A stretch of DNA of 12,637 bases, taken from positions 1-12,637 of the forward strand of contig SDWK01001011.1 of NCBI GenBank assembly GCA_004195335.1, written 5' to 3'. Within the stretch, counting starts at the first letter, position 1, and the number at the start of each line of letters is the position of its first letter. Source of the stretch: Shewanella sp. GTDB taxonomy: Bacteria; Pseudomonadota; Gammaproteobacteria; Enterobacterales; Shewanellaceae. The position numbers were made by a program, and so were the translations under genes. Under the pieces are notes generated by a model. That model ran no database searches. It was not told the DNA's origin and saw only the letters and a program-made list of their open reading frames with translations. Below are positions 6,088 to 12,637 of the stretch, one piece after another.

Positions 6088-7245
6088 ATGAACAGCTTTG
6101 ACTACTACAACCCAACACATATCAGCTTTGGTGAAGGCAAGATTGCCGAACTGGATAAGCTGGTCCCAAGCAAGGCCAAGGTACTAGTCCTTTTCGGCGG
6201 TAATAGTGCGAAACGCACGGGTACATTGGATGAAGTAAAATTGGCATTAGGCCAGCGAGATATTGTTGAATTTGGCGGCATAGAAGCCAACCCCACCTAC
6301 GAAACCTTAATGCAAGCCGTCGCCGTAATTAAAGAAGAGAAGATTGATTTTCTTCTGGCTGTTGGCGGCGGGTCCGTAATTGATGGGACTAAATTCGTTG
6401 CCGCTGCAGCGCTGTTTGAAGGTGAGCCTTGGGATATCCTGCTAAGTTGGGGCGCGAAGGTAACAGAGGCAATGCCATTTGGTACGGTGCTCACTCTGCC
6501 AGCAACCGGTTCAGAGATGAACAGCGCCAGCGTTATTACTCGAAAAGAGTTTCAAGCCAAACTCTCTTTCATGAGCAATCACGTATTTCCACAATTCTCA
6601 GTACTCGATCCCACTAAAACCTTCACACTGCCAGAGCGTCAGGTTGCTAACGGTGTTGTCGATGCCTTTATCCATATTACCGAGCAATACTTAACTTACC
6701 CAGTTAATGCGCCGGTGCAGGACCGATTCGCCGAAGGCTTACTACAAACTTTAATCGAACTGGGTCCACAGGCATTAAGTCAACCTGACGACTTCGATGT
6801 CAGAGCTAACCTGATGTGGGTCGCCACTATGGCACTGAGCGGCGTCATTGGTAAAGGTATCCCCCACGACTGGGCTACTCATATGATTGGCCATGAATTA
6901 ACCGCACTATACGACATCGATCATGCTCGCACTATCGCGATGATCTTACCCGGAATGCTTGATTGCCGACGTGATAGCAAACAAGAAAAGCTACTGCAAT
7001 ATGGCGAGCGAGTTTGGGGAATTACCCAAGGCTCTATTGATGAAAGAATCGATGCTGCTATTGCCAAAACTCGTGAATTCTTCGAAGCCATGGGGATCAA
7101 AACCCGCCTTTCTGATTATGATCTTACTGCAACAAGTATTGACGAAATCATGACTCAACTTGAAGAGCATGGCATGACAGCACTCGGTGAGAAACAAGAT
7201 GTCGATTTAGCCATGAGTCGCAAAATTCTAGAACGTAACTTATAG
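6088..7245 (+). CDS. yqhD: YqhD-type NADPH-dependent aldehyde reductase (iron-containing ADH family)
   Basis: It reduces short and medium-chain aldehydes, including lipid-peroxidation products and glyoxals in E. coli, to alcohols using NADPH in the cytoplasm. The 385 aa run collinear with recalled E. coli YqhD (387 aa). The N-terminal Rossmann part carries FGGNS (36-40, the NADP-specificity loop) and VGGGSVIDGTKF (92-103), then TLPATGSE (136-143). The C-terminal helical domain has the four metal ligands Asp192, His196, His265 and His279, matching Asp194, His198, His267 and His281 of YqhD, in VVDAFIH, DWATHMIGHE and DIDHA. AGGA lies 6-7 nt before ATG 6088. It is the first gene of a probable three-gene unit and carries operator O2 in its promoter. 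In E. coli yqhD is controlled by YqhC, an AraC-type activator, so placing it next to a NemR-like repressor is a different wiring. Confidence 0.93.
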   Translation: MNSFDYYNPTHISFGEGKIAELDKLVPSKAKVLVLFGGNSAKRTGTLDEVKLALGQRDIVEFGGIEANPTYETLMQAVAVIKEEKIDFLLAVGGGSVIDGTKFVAAAALFEGEPWDILLSWGAKVTEAMPFGTVLTLPATGSEMNSASVITRKEFQAKLSFMSNHVFPQFSVLDPTKTFTLPERQVANGVVDAFIHITEQYLTYPVNAPVQDRFAEGLLQTLIELGPQALSQPDDFDVRANLMWVATMALSGVIGKGIPHDWATHMIGHELTALYDIDHARTIAMILPGMLDCRRDSKQEKLLQYGERVWGITQGSIDERIDAAIAKTREFFEAMGIKTRLSDYDLTATSIDEIMTQLEEHGMTALGEKQDVDLAMSRKILERNL

Positions 7246-7256
7246 ACGATGACCAG

Positions 7257-7286
7257 TTGCAGGTCGCTCAAGCCGATCGCCTGCAA
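7257..7286. repeat. Intercistronic hairpin between yqhD and the Hsp31-like gene
   Basis: TTGCAGG (7257-7263) pairs with CCTGCAA (7280-7286) around a 16-nt loop, 11 bp after the yqhD stop. There is no T-run, so it is more likely an mRNA processing or stability element than a terminator. Confidence 0.45.
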
Positions 7287-7319
7287 GCTAAAACCTTACA
7301 GACTATACAGGATAATAAA

Positions 7320-7997
7320 ATGAACATATTGATGGTACTGACTTCACACGACAAACTCGGCGATACAGGGTTAAAAACAGGTTTTTGGTTAGAGGAGTTT
7401 GCGAGTCCTTACTACCGCTTTAAAGACAAGAGCTTCACCATCACCTTAGCGTCGCCAGCAGGCGGACAGCCGCCACTGGATCCAACCAGTGAGCAACCAG
7501 ACTTTCAAACTGCTGCAACAGACCGTTTCAATCAAGACAGTGAAGCCCAGCAACATTTGGCAACCACTCTGCCTTTGGCCAGTATTAAAGCCGAAGATTA
7601 TGATGCCATCTTCTACCCTGGCGGTCATGGTCCATTGTGGGATCTGACTAACGATGCGCACTCAATTGCATTAATCGAAGCCTTTTATCAGGCAAATAAG
7701 CCTGTCGGCCTAGTGTGTCATGCTCCGGGAGCCCTTAAAAATGTAAAAGCTGCCGATGGCACGCCATTGGTACAAGGTAAGCATGTTACTGGTTTTACCA
7801 ACACCGAAGAAGCTGCCGTTCAACTAACTGATATCGTCCCTTTTTTAGTCGAGGATATGATGCAGGAAAACGGCGCTTTGTATAGCAAAGGCGATGACTG
7901 GGCAAGTTACCTTGCCGTTGATGGACACTTAGTGACGGGGCAAAATCCTGCGTCATCTGAAGTCGTTGCTGACGAGATGATTAAACAGTTAGGTTAA
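7320..7997 (+). CDS. DJ-1/PfpI family protein, Hsp31-like (possible glutathione-independent glyoxalase)
   Basis: The 225-aa protein has the class I glutamine amidotransferase-like fold of the DJ-1/PfpI superfamily. The nucleophile elbow is GLVCHAPGAL (130-139) with Cys133-His134, and Glu25 in GFWLEEF (21-27) matches the conserved acid that activates the cysteine. YPGGHGPLWDL (99-109) is the oxyanion-side loop. This Glu/Cys/His set and length match yeast Hsp31-type proteins, which convert methylglyoxal to lactate without cofactor and may have chaperone roles. I started at ATG 7320 because AGGA lies 7 nt before it and the first strand reads MNILMVLTS; the in-frame TTG 7257 would add 21 residues unlike the family and falls in a hairpin. 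It sits 74 bp after yqhD and probably shares its transcript. The glyoxalase role is inference; deglycase or protease claims in this superfamily are disputed. Confidence 0.88.
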   Translation: MNILMVLTSHDKLGDTGLKTGFWLEEFASPYYRFKDKSFTITLASPAGGQPPLDPTSEQPDFQTAATDRFNQDSEAQQHLATTLPLASIKAEDYDAIFYPGGHGPLWDLTNDAHSIALIEAFYQANKPVGLVCHAPGALKNVKAADGTPLVQGKHVTGFTNTEEAAVQLTDIVPFLVEDMMQENGALYSKGDDWASYLAVDGHLVTGQNPASSEVVADEMIKQLG

Positions 7998-8019
7998 CTC
8001 TGCTTATCTTCCCCTTCAC

Positions 8020-8052
8020 GACGGTGCACCTGATGGCGCACCGTCTTCTGCT
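8020..8052 (+). terminator. Hairpin between the Hsp31-like and GST genes, weak terminator or attenuator
   Basis: GACGGTGC (8020-8027) pairs perfectly with GCACCGTC (8038-8045) around a 10-nt loop and is followed by a broken T-rich stretch (TTCTGCTTT). It may let part of the transcript continue into the GST gene 22 bp further on, giving lower GST expression. Confidence 0.5.
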
Positions 8053-8073
8053 TTATCAAGCAAAGGAAACCAC

Positions 8074-8703
8074 ATGATCACCTTGCACCATCTTAATAGA
8101 TCTCGCTCTAAACGCATTATTTGGTTACTCGAAGAGCTAGGTTTGGATTATCAAATCAAAGCCTATCAAAGAGATAGCGAGACATTTCTGGCTCCACCAG
8201 AGCTGACCGCAATTCATCCGTTAGGTAAATCTCCTGTCATTGAATATGACCAGCAGGTAATCGCAGAATCAGGGGCAATAACTGAGTTCCTTATTGACAC
8301 TCATGCCGCTGGAACATTAGCGCCCGAAAAAGGCACAACAGAGTATGTAGAGTACCTTCAGTGGCTACATTTTGCTGAAAGCTCAGCAATTTTACCGCTT
8401 TTGCTAAGAATGTTTGTTGCCAAAGATGGCTGCAAAACCAATTTCTTAGAGGGCTATGCGGCAATTGAAGTGAAGAAGATCCTCAATTATTTCGATGACT
8501 CTCTGGAAAATAAAACCTATTTAGTTTCTGAGAAATTAACTGGTGCTGACATTATGATGTCCTTCATCGTCGAGTTATTAATTAATAGCGGTGAAATTAC
8601 AAAATACCAAAATATTGCCACCTATTCGGAACAGCTAGCAACGCATTCGAGTTATCTTAAAGCTGCCACAATAGAGCTCAATAACGATATTACTCAAGCC
8701 TAA
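8074..8703 (+). CDS. Glutathione S-transferase family protein
   Basis: Glutathione transferases join glutathione to electrophiles in the cytoplasm. The 209 aa show a thioredoxin-like N-terminal domain (about 1-77) with HHLNRSRSKRIIWLLEELGL (5-24, exactly the active-site loop and helix 1), the cis-proline in GKSPVIEY (Pro54), and the glutathione gamma-glutamyl contact AESGAI (Glu65-Ser66). The helical C-terminal domain (about 88-200) has the N-capping box LTGADI with Asp159. No Tyr stands in the usual position near residue 7-9, so a Ser/Arg-type active site (Ser10, Ser12, Arg9 or Arg11) is likely; substrate unknown. AAGGA lies 6 nt before ATG 8074. As last gene of the yqhD unit it fits a conjugating role beside two aldehyde-removing enzymes. 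Confidence 0.88.
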   Translation: MITLHHLNRSRSKRIIWLLEELGLDYQIKAYQRDSETFLAPPELTAIHPLGKSPVIEYDQQVIAESGAITEFLIDTHAAGTLAPEKGTTEYVEYLQWLHFAESSAILPLLLRMFVAKDGCKTNFLEGYAAIEVKKILNYFDDSLENKTYLVSEKLTGADIMMSFIVELLINSGEITKYQNIATYSEQLATHSSYLKAATIELNNDITQA

Positions 8704-8933
8704 TAACAAGAGTTCGCTGGTCAGCTAGGATGCGAAGCCAGCAAGCATCGAAGAAAGTCCACTTCCTACCGATATGATATATCGCCCTCCACCAAGGTAT
8801 TCTGAGTGTCGAGCTAGCGATACTCCTCTTAATAAATCTATCGATAATCCAGATAAGCGTATTTTCTCCATGATTTTTAGCTCAATAAAAGCTAGTCTTG
8901 AAAGGCTTACCTATGTGTAACAAAGGAACTTTT
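8704..8933. other. Intergenic region before the DUF4124 gene
   Basis: Two overlapping short inverted repeats follow the GST stop: TTCGC (8713-8717) / GCGAA (8732-8736) and GCTGG (8716-8720) / CCAGC (8738-8742). They cannot both form fully and lack a T-run. I see no strong promoter or sigma-54 site for the next gene. Confidence 0.4.
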
Positions 8934-9470
8934 ATGCGCTTAGCTATTATTTTCAGCCTTTTGCTTTTTACTGTGATGTCCCATGCTGCTGTTTATAAAT
9001 GGATCGACAAAGATGGCAAGATCCACTATTCAGATGAGCCAATAAATAATTCTGAAGTTGTCGAATTTAAAAGCAATACTCAAAACAAGATCACAATCCA
9101 GGCTCCCAAGAGTTCGGCTTCTGTTACAAAAGAGCAAACAGTACCTTCGACTCAATATAAAATGAGTATTCTAACGCCAAAAGAAGATGAGACCATTCGT
9201 GATAATAATGGCGATATCACCATAATGGCGACAATAACACCCGATCTAAAACCCAAGCATCTGCTCGTCATTTTGATGGACGACAAGGTGATTGGTCCCC
9301 CGCAAGAAACCCCAATCTTTAGTCTTAAAAATATTGACCGTGGCGAACACTCTTTCGTCATTAAAGCGGTAGCCCAAAATGGCAAACAACTTGCAACGAC
9401 TCCACCAAGGAAGATCTTTCTCCACAGAGCCATAATAAACAGTAAGGCAAAAGCCACTCCTTTTAATTAG
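8934..9470 (+). CDS. Secreted DUF4124-domain protein upstream of ntrBC
   Basis: The 178-aa protein has a signal peptide (MRLAIIFSLLLFTVMSHA, cut after about residue 18) followed at once by the DUF4124 signature AVYKWIDKDGKIHYSDEP (19-36). A linker of about 40 polar residues leads to a C-terminal segment (about 70-168) that looks like an all-beta, Ig-like domain: ILTPKEDETIRDNNGDITI, then LLVILMDDKVIG and RGEHSFVIKAVAQNGK. It should sit in the periplasm; its function is unknown. I chose ATG 8934 because AAGGA stands 6-7 nt before it and the signal peptide starts there; the in-frame TTG at 8898 would bury the signal sequence. By recollection, similar genes lie next to glnA or ntrB in Pseudomonas and Shewanella, so the link to nitrogen control is probably conserved. 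glnL starts 131 bp downstream. Confidence 0.9.
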   Translation: MRLAIIFSLLLFTVMSHAAVYKWIDKDGKIHYSDEPINNSEVVEFKSNTQNKITIQAPKSSASVTKEQTVPSTQYKMSILTPKEDETIRDNNGDITIMATITPDLKPKHLLVILMDDKVIGPPQETPIFSLKNIDRGEHSFVIKAVAQNGKQLATTPPRKIFLHRAIINSKAKATPFN

Positions 9471-9550
9471 ATAAGTTAATTAACACTATAAAATTAATTA
9501 GTTAAGCTTTTAGTCAATCAGATATGACTCAGTGGAAGAAAGTTGCAGAG

Positions 9551-9567
9551 TGCACCAATTTGGTGCA
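9551..9567. promoter_or_regulatory. Perfect NtrC-binding site 1 before glnL
   Basis: TGCACCAATTTGGTGCA is an exact match to TGCACCA-N3-TGGTGCA. It shares four bases (TGCA, 9564-9567) with the next site. Confidence 0.93.
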
Positions 9568-9580
9568 CCATGATGGTGCA
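9564..9580. promoter_or_regulatory. Perfect NtrC-binding site 2 before glnL
   Basis: TGCACCATGATGGTGCA is a second exact consensus match, its centre 13 bp from that of site 1 and ending 21 bp before the glnL ATG. The position suits NtrC repression of its own operon, as at E. coli glnLp. Confidence 0.93.
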
Positions 9581-9601
9581 GTAAGTCAACTTGGAGCACT
9601 G

Positions 9602-10642
9602 ATGGATATAAAACACCTGTTCAATAACCTTGTCACAGCAGTCATGGTCATAGATGTTGATCTCAAACTTTGCTATGCCAACGCAGCGGCAGAGCAACTC
9701 TTAGGTGTGGGAAGCCACCGCTTAACCGAGCATGTTCTATCAGACAGTTTCCAAATCCTTGGCGTAAGTACTGATTTATTGAGTAAAGCTATCAGGGAAA
9801 ACCAGGGACTCACAGTGAATACCGCAGCTTTGGTAACATTGGATAACCAGCATCATACCGTGGATATCACGCTCACCCCCTTGGAGCAGGAACAGGGATT
9901 AGGCCTATTAGAGCTCAGACAAGTCGATCAACAAAGGCGTATTCATCAACAACTGACTTTAGATGCACAACAACAAGCCGCTCAATACTTGGTGAGAAAT
10001 CTGGCTCATGAGATAAAAAACCCGTTGGGTGGCCTTCGTGGTGCAGCGCAACTGCTCTCTCGTGAACTACATGATCCACAGTTGAATGAGTTTACCGATC
10101 TTATTATCGAGCAAGCCGATCGCCTAAGAAATCTGGTGGATAGATTACTCGGTCCCCAGAGGCCAACCCAACATAGCCTACATAATATTCATGAAGTGGT
10201 CCAAAAAGTACTCAACCTTGTGAACATGGCCCTTCCAGCGAACATCACACTGAAGCAAGATTACGACCCTTCCATACCAGATATTCAAATGGATCCTGAA
10301 CAACTGCAACAAGCCGTACTCAACATAGCTCAAAATGCGATTCAGGCTCTCGACACCGCTGGCGGCGAAATATTGATAAGAACCCGCACGCAGCACCAAG
10401 TCACTATTGGCACCTTGAGACACAAACTTGTATTAGCCTTGTCCATCATAGATAACGGCCCAGGTATCAAACCTGAACTATTAGACACACTTTTTTACCC
10501 TATGGTGACAGGTCGTGATAACGGCTCAGGGCTTGGTTTATCGATTGCACATAACTTTGCTCGACTACATGGCGGTAGAATTGATTGCCATTCAAAACTT
10601 GGGAGGACGGAGTTCACTATCTTACTTCCCATAAAAAACTAA
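9602..10642 (+). CDS. glnL: Nitrogen-regulation sensor histidine kinase NtrB (NRII)
   Basis: NtrB is a soluble kinase/phosphatase that phosphorylates NtrC when nitrogen is short, under PII control. From ATG 9602 it is 346 aa (E. coli 349). It has an N-terminal PAS domain (about 5-115), the H-box NLAHEIKNPLGGLRGAAQLL with phospho-accepting His136, the N-box VLNIAQNAIQAL (239-250), the G1 box DNGPGI (284-289), the F-region LFYPMVTGR and the G2 box GSGLGLS (308-314). I reject the longer in-frame start ATG 9524: it has no ribosome binding site, adds 26 residues absent in E. coli NtrB, and those codons are the NtrC operators. GGAG at 9593-9596 lies 5 nt before ATG 9602. A -10-like TATAAA/TAAAAT at 9487-9494 could give a leader of about 100 nt holding both operators, but no good -35 is seen. 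glnG follows after 52 bp. Confidence 0.96.
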   Translation: MDIKHLFNNLVTAVMVIDVDLKLCYANAAAEQLLGVGSHRLTEHVLSDSFQILGVSTDLLSKAIRENQGLTVNTAALVTLDNQHHTVDITLTPLEQEQGLGLLELRQVDQQRRIHQQLTLDAQQQAAQYLVRNLAHEIKNPLGGLRGAAQLLSRELHDPQLNEFTDLIIEQADRLRNLVDRLLGPQRPTQHSLHNIHEVVQKVLNLVNMALPANITLKQDYDPSIPDIQMDPEQLQQAVLNIAQNAIQALDTAGGEILIRTRTQHQVTIGTLRHKLVLALSIIDNGPGIKPELLDTLFYPMVTGRDNGSGLGLSIAHNFARLHGGRIDCHSKLGRTEFTILLPIKN

Positions 10643-10694
10643 TGAAAATAAGCAAATAACACAGATTATAAATAAGAGCGGAGCGGGGTAAATC

Positions 10695-12110
10695 ATGAGT
10701 ATAACAGAACAAGTTTGGGTGCTCGATGATGACAGCTCTATTCGCTGGGTAGTTGAAAGAGCGTTAAAGGGCGCCAGTATTAGCAGTGCCAGCTTTGCAG
10801 CAGCCGAATCACTTTGGGATGCGCTCGAACTGGCACAGCCTAAAGTCATTATTTCAGACATTAGAATGCCAGGTACGGATGGATTGAGTCTACTCGAGCG
10901 CATTCAAATTCATTACCCCCACATTCCTGTGATAATAATGACGGCACATTCAGATTTAGATAGTGCAGTTAGCGCATATCAAGCCGGGGCGTTCGAATAT
11001 CTGCCTAAGCCATTTGATATTGATGAAGCAATTACACTTGTAGAACGAGCATTGACTCACTCAACAGAGCAAACAAGTAATACCCCAGAGGAGATACAAG
11101 TCAAAGCGCCAGAGATCATTGGTGAAGCGCCAGCAATGCAGGAAGTATTTCGCGCGATTGGCCGTCTTTCAAAATCCTCTATCAGCGTGCTGATTAATGG
11201 TCAGTCCGGAACGGGTAAGGAGCTGGTTGCAGGTGCACTGCATAAACACAGCCCACGAAAAGAGAAACCATTTATCGCGATTAATATGGCCGCGATTCCT
11301 AAAGATCTCATTGAGTCTGAGCTTTTCGGCCATGAGAAAGGTGCATTTACCGGTGCAGCAGGAGTTAGACAAGGCAGGTTTGAACAGGCAAATGGAGGTA
11401 CTCTGTTTCTGGACGAGATCGGTGATATGCCACTCGATGTGCAAACACGATTATTAAGAGTGTTAGCGGATGGTCAATTTTATCGAGTTGGTGGACACTC
11501 TCCAGTTCAAGTTGATGTAAGGATCATTGCAGCCACTCACCAAGATCTTGAACTGTTAGTACAGAAAGGAGGTTTTCGAGAAGACCTATTTCACCGCCTT
11601 AATGTCATAAGAGTTCATCTGCCACCATTATCGCAGCGACGTGAAGATATCCCTCAGCTCGCTCGTCATTTTCTCTCTTCTGCCGCTAAAGAGATAGCGG
11701 TTGAACCTAAGGTACTCACCTCTGAAACAGCTAAAAAACTCTCAGAACTACCTTGGCCTGGAAATGTACGTCAGCTTGAAAACACATGCCGCTGGTTGAT
11801 GGTCATGGCATCCGGGCAGGAAATTTTACCTCAAGACCTCCCCCCAGAGCTGCTCAAGGAACCAAATAAATCTAATATCGAGCGTTCAGGAGAAGCTGCC
11901 GATTGGCAGGAGTCTTTAAAGAACTGGATTAATCAGCGTCTGAAGGAAGGTGAAAGTGATCTGCTTACCGAAGTGCAACCTGCATTTGAGCGTATATTAC
12001 TTGAAACAGCCCTAGAGCATACTAACGGCCATAAACAGGAAGCGGCAAAACGTCTGGGGTGGGGTCGCAATACACTGACAAGAAAATTGAAAGAACTGTC
12101 TATGGAATGA
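10695..12110 (+). CDS. glnG: Nitrogen-regulation response regulator NtrC (NRI), sigma-54 activator
   Basis: Phosphorylated NtrC binds enhancer sites and drives sigma-54 polymerase at glnA and other nitrogen genes. The 471 aa hold a receiver domain (about 5-120) with Asp11-Asp12-Asp13, phospho-acceptor Asp55 in ISDIRMPG, Thr83 and Lys105; a central AAA+ domain (about 142-372) with Walker A GQSGTGKE (169-176), the sigma-54 contact loop GAFTGA (216-221) and Walker B TLFLDEIG (236-243); and a Fis-type helix-turn-helix at the C-terminus (about 435-468, HKQEAAKRLGWGRNTLTRKL). Every key residue is present. It is the last gene of the glnL-glnG operon; a GGGG-containing purine-rich site lies just before ATG 10695. 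Its targets in this window should be the sites before glnA and before glnL. Confidence 0.98.
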   Translation: MSITEQVWVLDDDSSIRWVVERALKGASISSASFAAAESLWDALELAQPKVIISDIRMPGTDGLSLLERIQIHYPHIPVIIMTAHSDLDSAVSAYQAGAFEYLPKPFDIDEAITLVERALTHSTEQTSNTPEEIQVKAPEIIGEAPAMQEVFRAIGRLSKSSISVLINGQSGTGKELVAGALHKHSPRKEKPFIAINMAAIPKDLIESELFGHEKGAFTGAAGVRQGRFEQANGGTLFLDEIGDMPLDVQTRLLRVLADGQFYRVGGHSPVQVDVRIIAATHQDLELLVQKGGFREDLFHRLNVIRVHLPPLSQRREDIPQLARHFLSSAAKEIAVEPKVLTSETAKKLSELPWPGNVRQLENTCRWLMVMASGQEILPQDLPPELLKEPNKSNIERSGEAADWQESLKNWINQRLKEGESDLLTEVQPAFERILLETALEHTNGHKQEAAKRLGWGRNTLTRKLKELSME

Positions 12111-12140
12111 TTTCCTCCTTAACTATATTCCTTAGCTAAG

Positions 12141-12167
12141 AGCCTACTGGACTAAGTAGGCTTTTTT
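12141..12167 (+). terminator. Rho-independent terminator of the ntrBC operon
   Basis: AGCCTACT (12141-12148) / AGTAGGCT (12155-12162) with a 6-nt loop runs into TTTTT, 30 bp after the glnG stop codon. Confidence 0.92.
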
Positions 12168-12637
12168 ATGTCTGAATCAATGGATTTAAAGATACTAGTG
12201 AATTAATCACTAACGGGCATTCATGTGACCCTAGATACTTTATTTACTTAGCACTTCAAACAGAAGAGCGGTTACCGTACTAAACCCCAATGCAAATCCT
12301 TTCCTACATACTACTTGGCGTTAAAGGGCGTTTTCCTATACAAAAAGCCACCACATAACGGTGAATTCTTTACTGTTAAATAAGGATAAATTCGAACTGA
12401 ACACTCAAAATATCACTGAATCCAAAACGCAAAAAAACCACCTTAAATAAGAAGTGCGCCAGTCATGGTCAGCTTCGAGAACATTTAAATGCATCCTGCA
12501 TAAATGCCACTTCCTACATCCTTGTAGGTCGCAAAACCAGTTAACCCATCAGGCCTGACACCTTCAAATTGATACCTGCAATAACAAATATCGGCATAAC
12601 GACTAAAACGAAACAGGAAAAAACGCGCCAATGGTAA
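12168..12637. other. Gene-free stretch to the right edge
   Basis: No coding region is supported on either strand. The part from about 12450 on is rich in short inverted repeats (next entry) and ends with GCGCCAATGG, similar to GCGCCAGTCATGG at 12456-12468, suggesting a repeat that continues beyond the window. Confidence 0.5.
12482..12528. repeat. Tandem small hairpins with ATCCT loops, REP/MITE-like
   Basis: CATTTA (12482-12487) / TAAATG (12501-12506) encloses TGC-ATCCT-GCA (12490-12500). Right after it CCTAC (12513-12517) / GTAGG (12524-12528) surrounds the loop ATCCTT. The loop and stem design is that of the unit at 454-468. I recall similar CTACAT-CC-x-TGTAGG hairpins dispersed in Shewanella and Vibrio genomes, but cannot check copy number here. 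Confidence 0.5.

Noticed and set aside
8025..8040. TGCACCTGATGGCGCA as an NtrC-binding site
   Set aside because: The half-sites are separated by 4 bp instead of 5 and the right half is imperfect. The bases are better explained as the loop and inner arms of the hairpin between the Hsp31-like and GST genes.
9152..9457. 101-codon minus-strand frame inside the DUF4124 gene
   Set aside because: It lies antisense to a gene with signal peptide and domain signature, and its product looks like random hydrophobic sequence.
9487..9528. Sigma-70 promoter for glnL (TATAAA 9487 or TATGAC 9523)
   Set aside because: The -10-like hexamers exist in AT-rich DNA, but no acceptable -35 stands at 16-18 bp, so I did not list it as a feature.
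9524..9601. 26-residue N-terminal extension of NtrB from ATG 9524
   Set aside because: No ribosome binding site, no counterpart in E. coli NtrB, and the codons are two perfect NtrC operators.
12111..12637. A CRISPR array in the hairpin-rich right end
   Set aside because: There are no evenly spaced direct repeats; the repeats are short inverted ones with different stems.

Overview
This window looks like chromosome from a marine gammaproteobacterium, most likely Shewanella or a close relative. That assignment rests on the sequences of TypA, GlnA, the DUF4124 protein, NtrB and NtrC and on E. coli-like NtrC/sigma-54 sites; it is recalled family knowledge, not a database search. The genes are intact and have ordinary ribosome binding sites.

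Layout, left to right. Bases 1-112 are the 3' end (domains V and VI) of a group II intron whose body lies off the left edge. A gene-free stretch with nested hairpins and a bidirectional terminator follows. typA/bipA (a translational GTPase) is on the minus strand and diverges from glnA (glutamine synthetase, plus strand). The gap between them has two strong NtrC sites and a -24/-12 sigma-54 promoter, spaced almost as in E. coli glnAp2. After the glnA terminator comes a small secreted CxxC protein with a CRP-like site very close to its start codon.

The centre (about 5.3-8.7 kb) is a probable reactive-electrophile/aldehyde defence cassette: a NemR-like TetR regulator, a YqhD-type NADPH aldehyde reductase, a DJ-1/PfpI Hsp31-like protein and a glutathione S-transferase. 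A 15-bp operator, TAGACGAC(C/T)GGTCTA, lies just upstream of the regulator and again just upstream of yqhD, so the regulator probably controls both itself and the three-gene detoxification unit. The regulator keeps the Cys and Lys used by E. coli NemR for redox sensing.

The right side returns to nitrogen control: a secreted DUF4124 protein, then glnL (ntrB) and glnG (ntrC), ending in a terminator. Two perfect, overlapping 17-bp NtrC sites lie just before the likely glnL start, inside a longer but less likely reading of that gene; they suggest NtrC autoregulation. The last ~450 bp has no recognisable gene but holds small hairpins with an ATCCT-type loop, resembling one at the left end of the window. 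In short, a nitrogen-regulation region (glnA ... ntrBC) is split by about 4.8 kb carrying an electrophile-response module.
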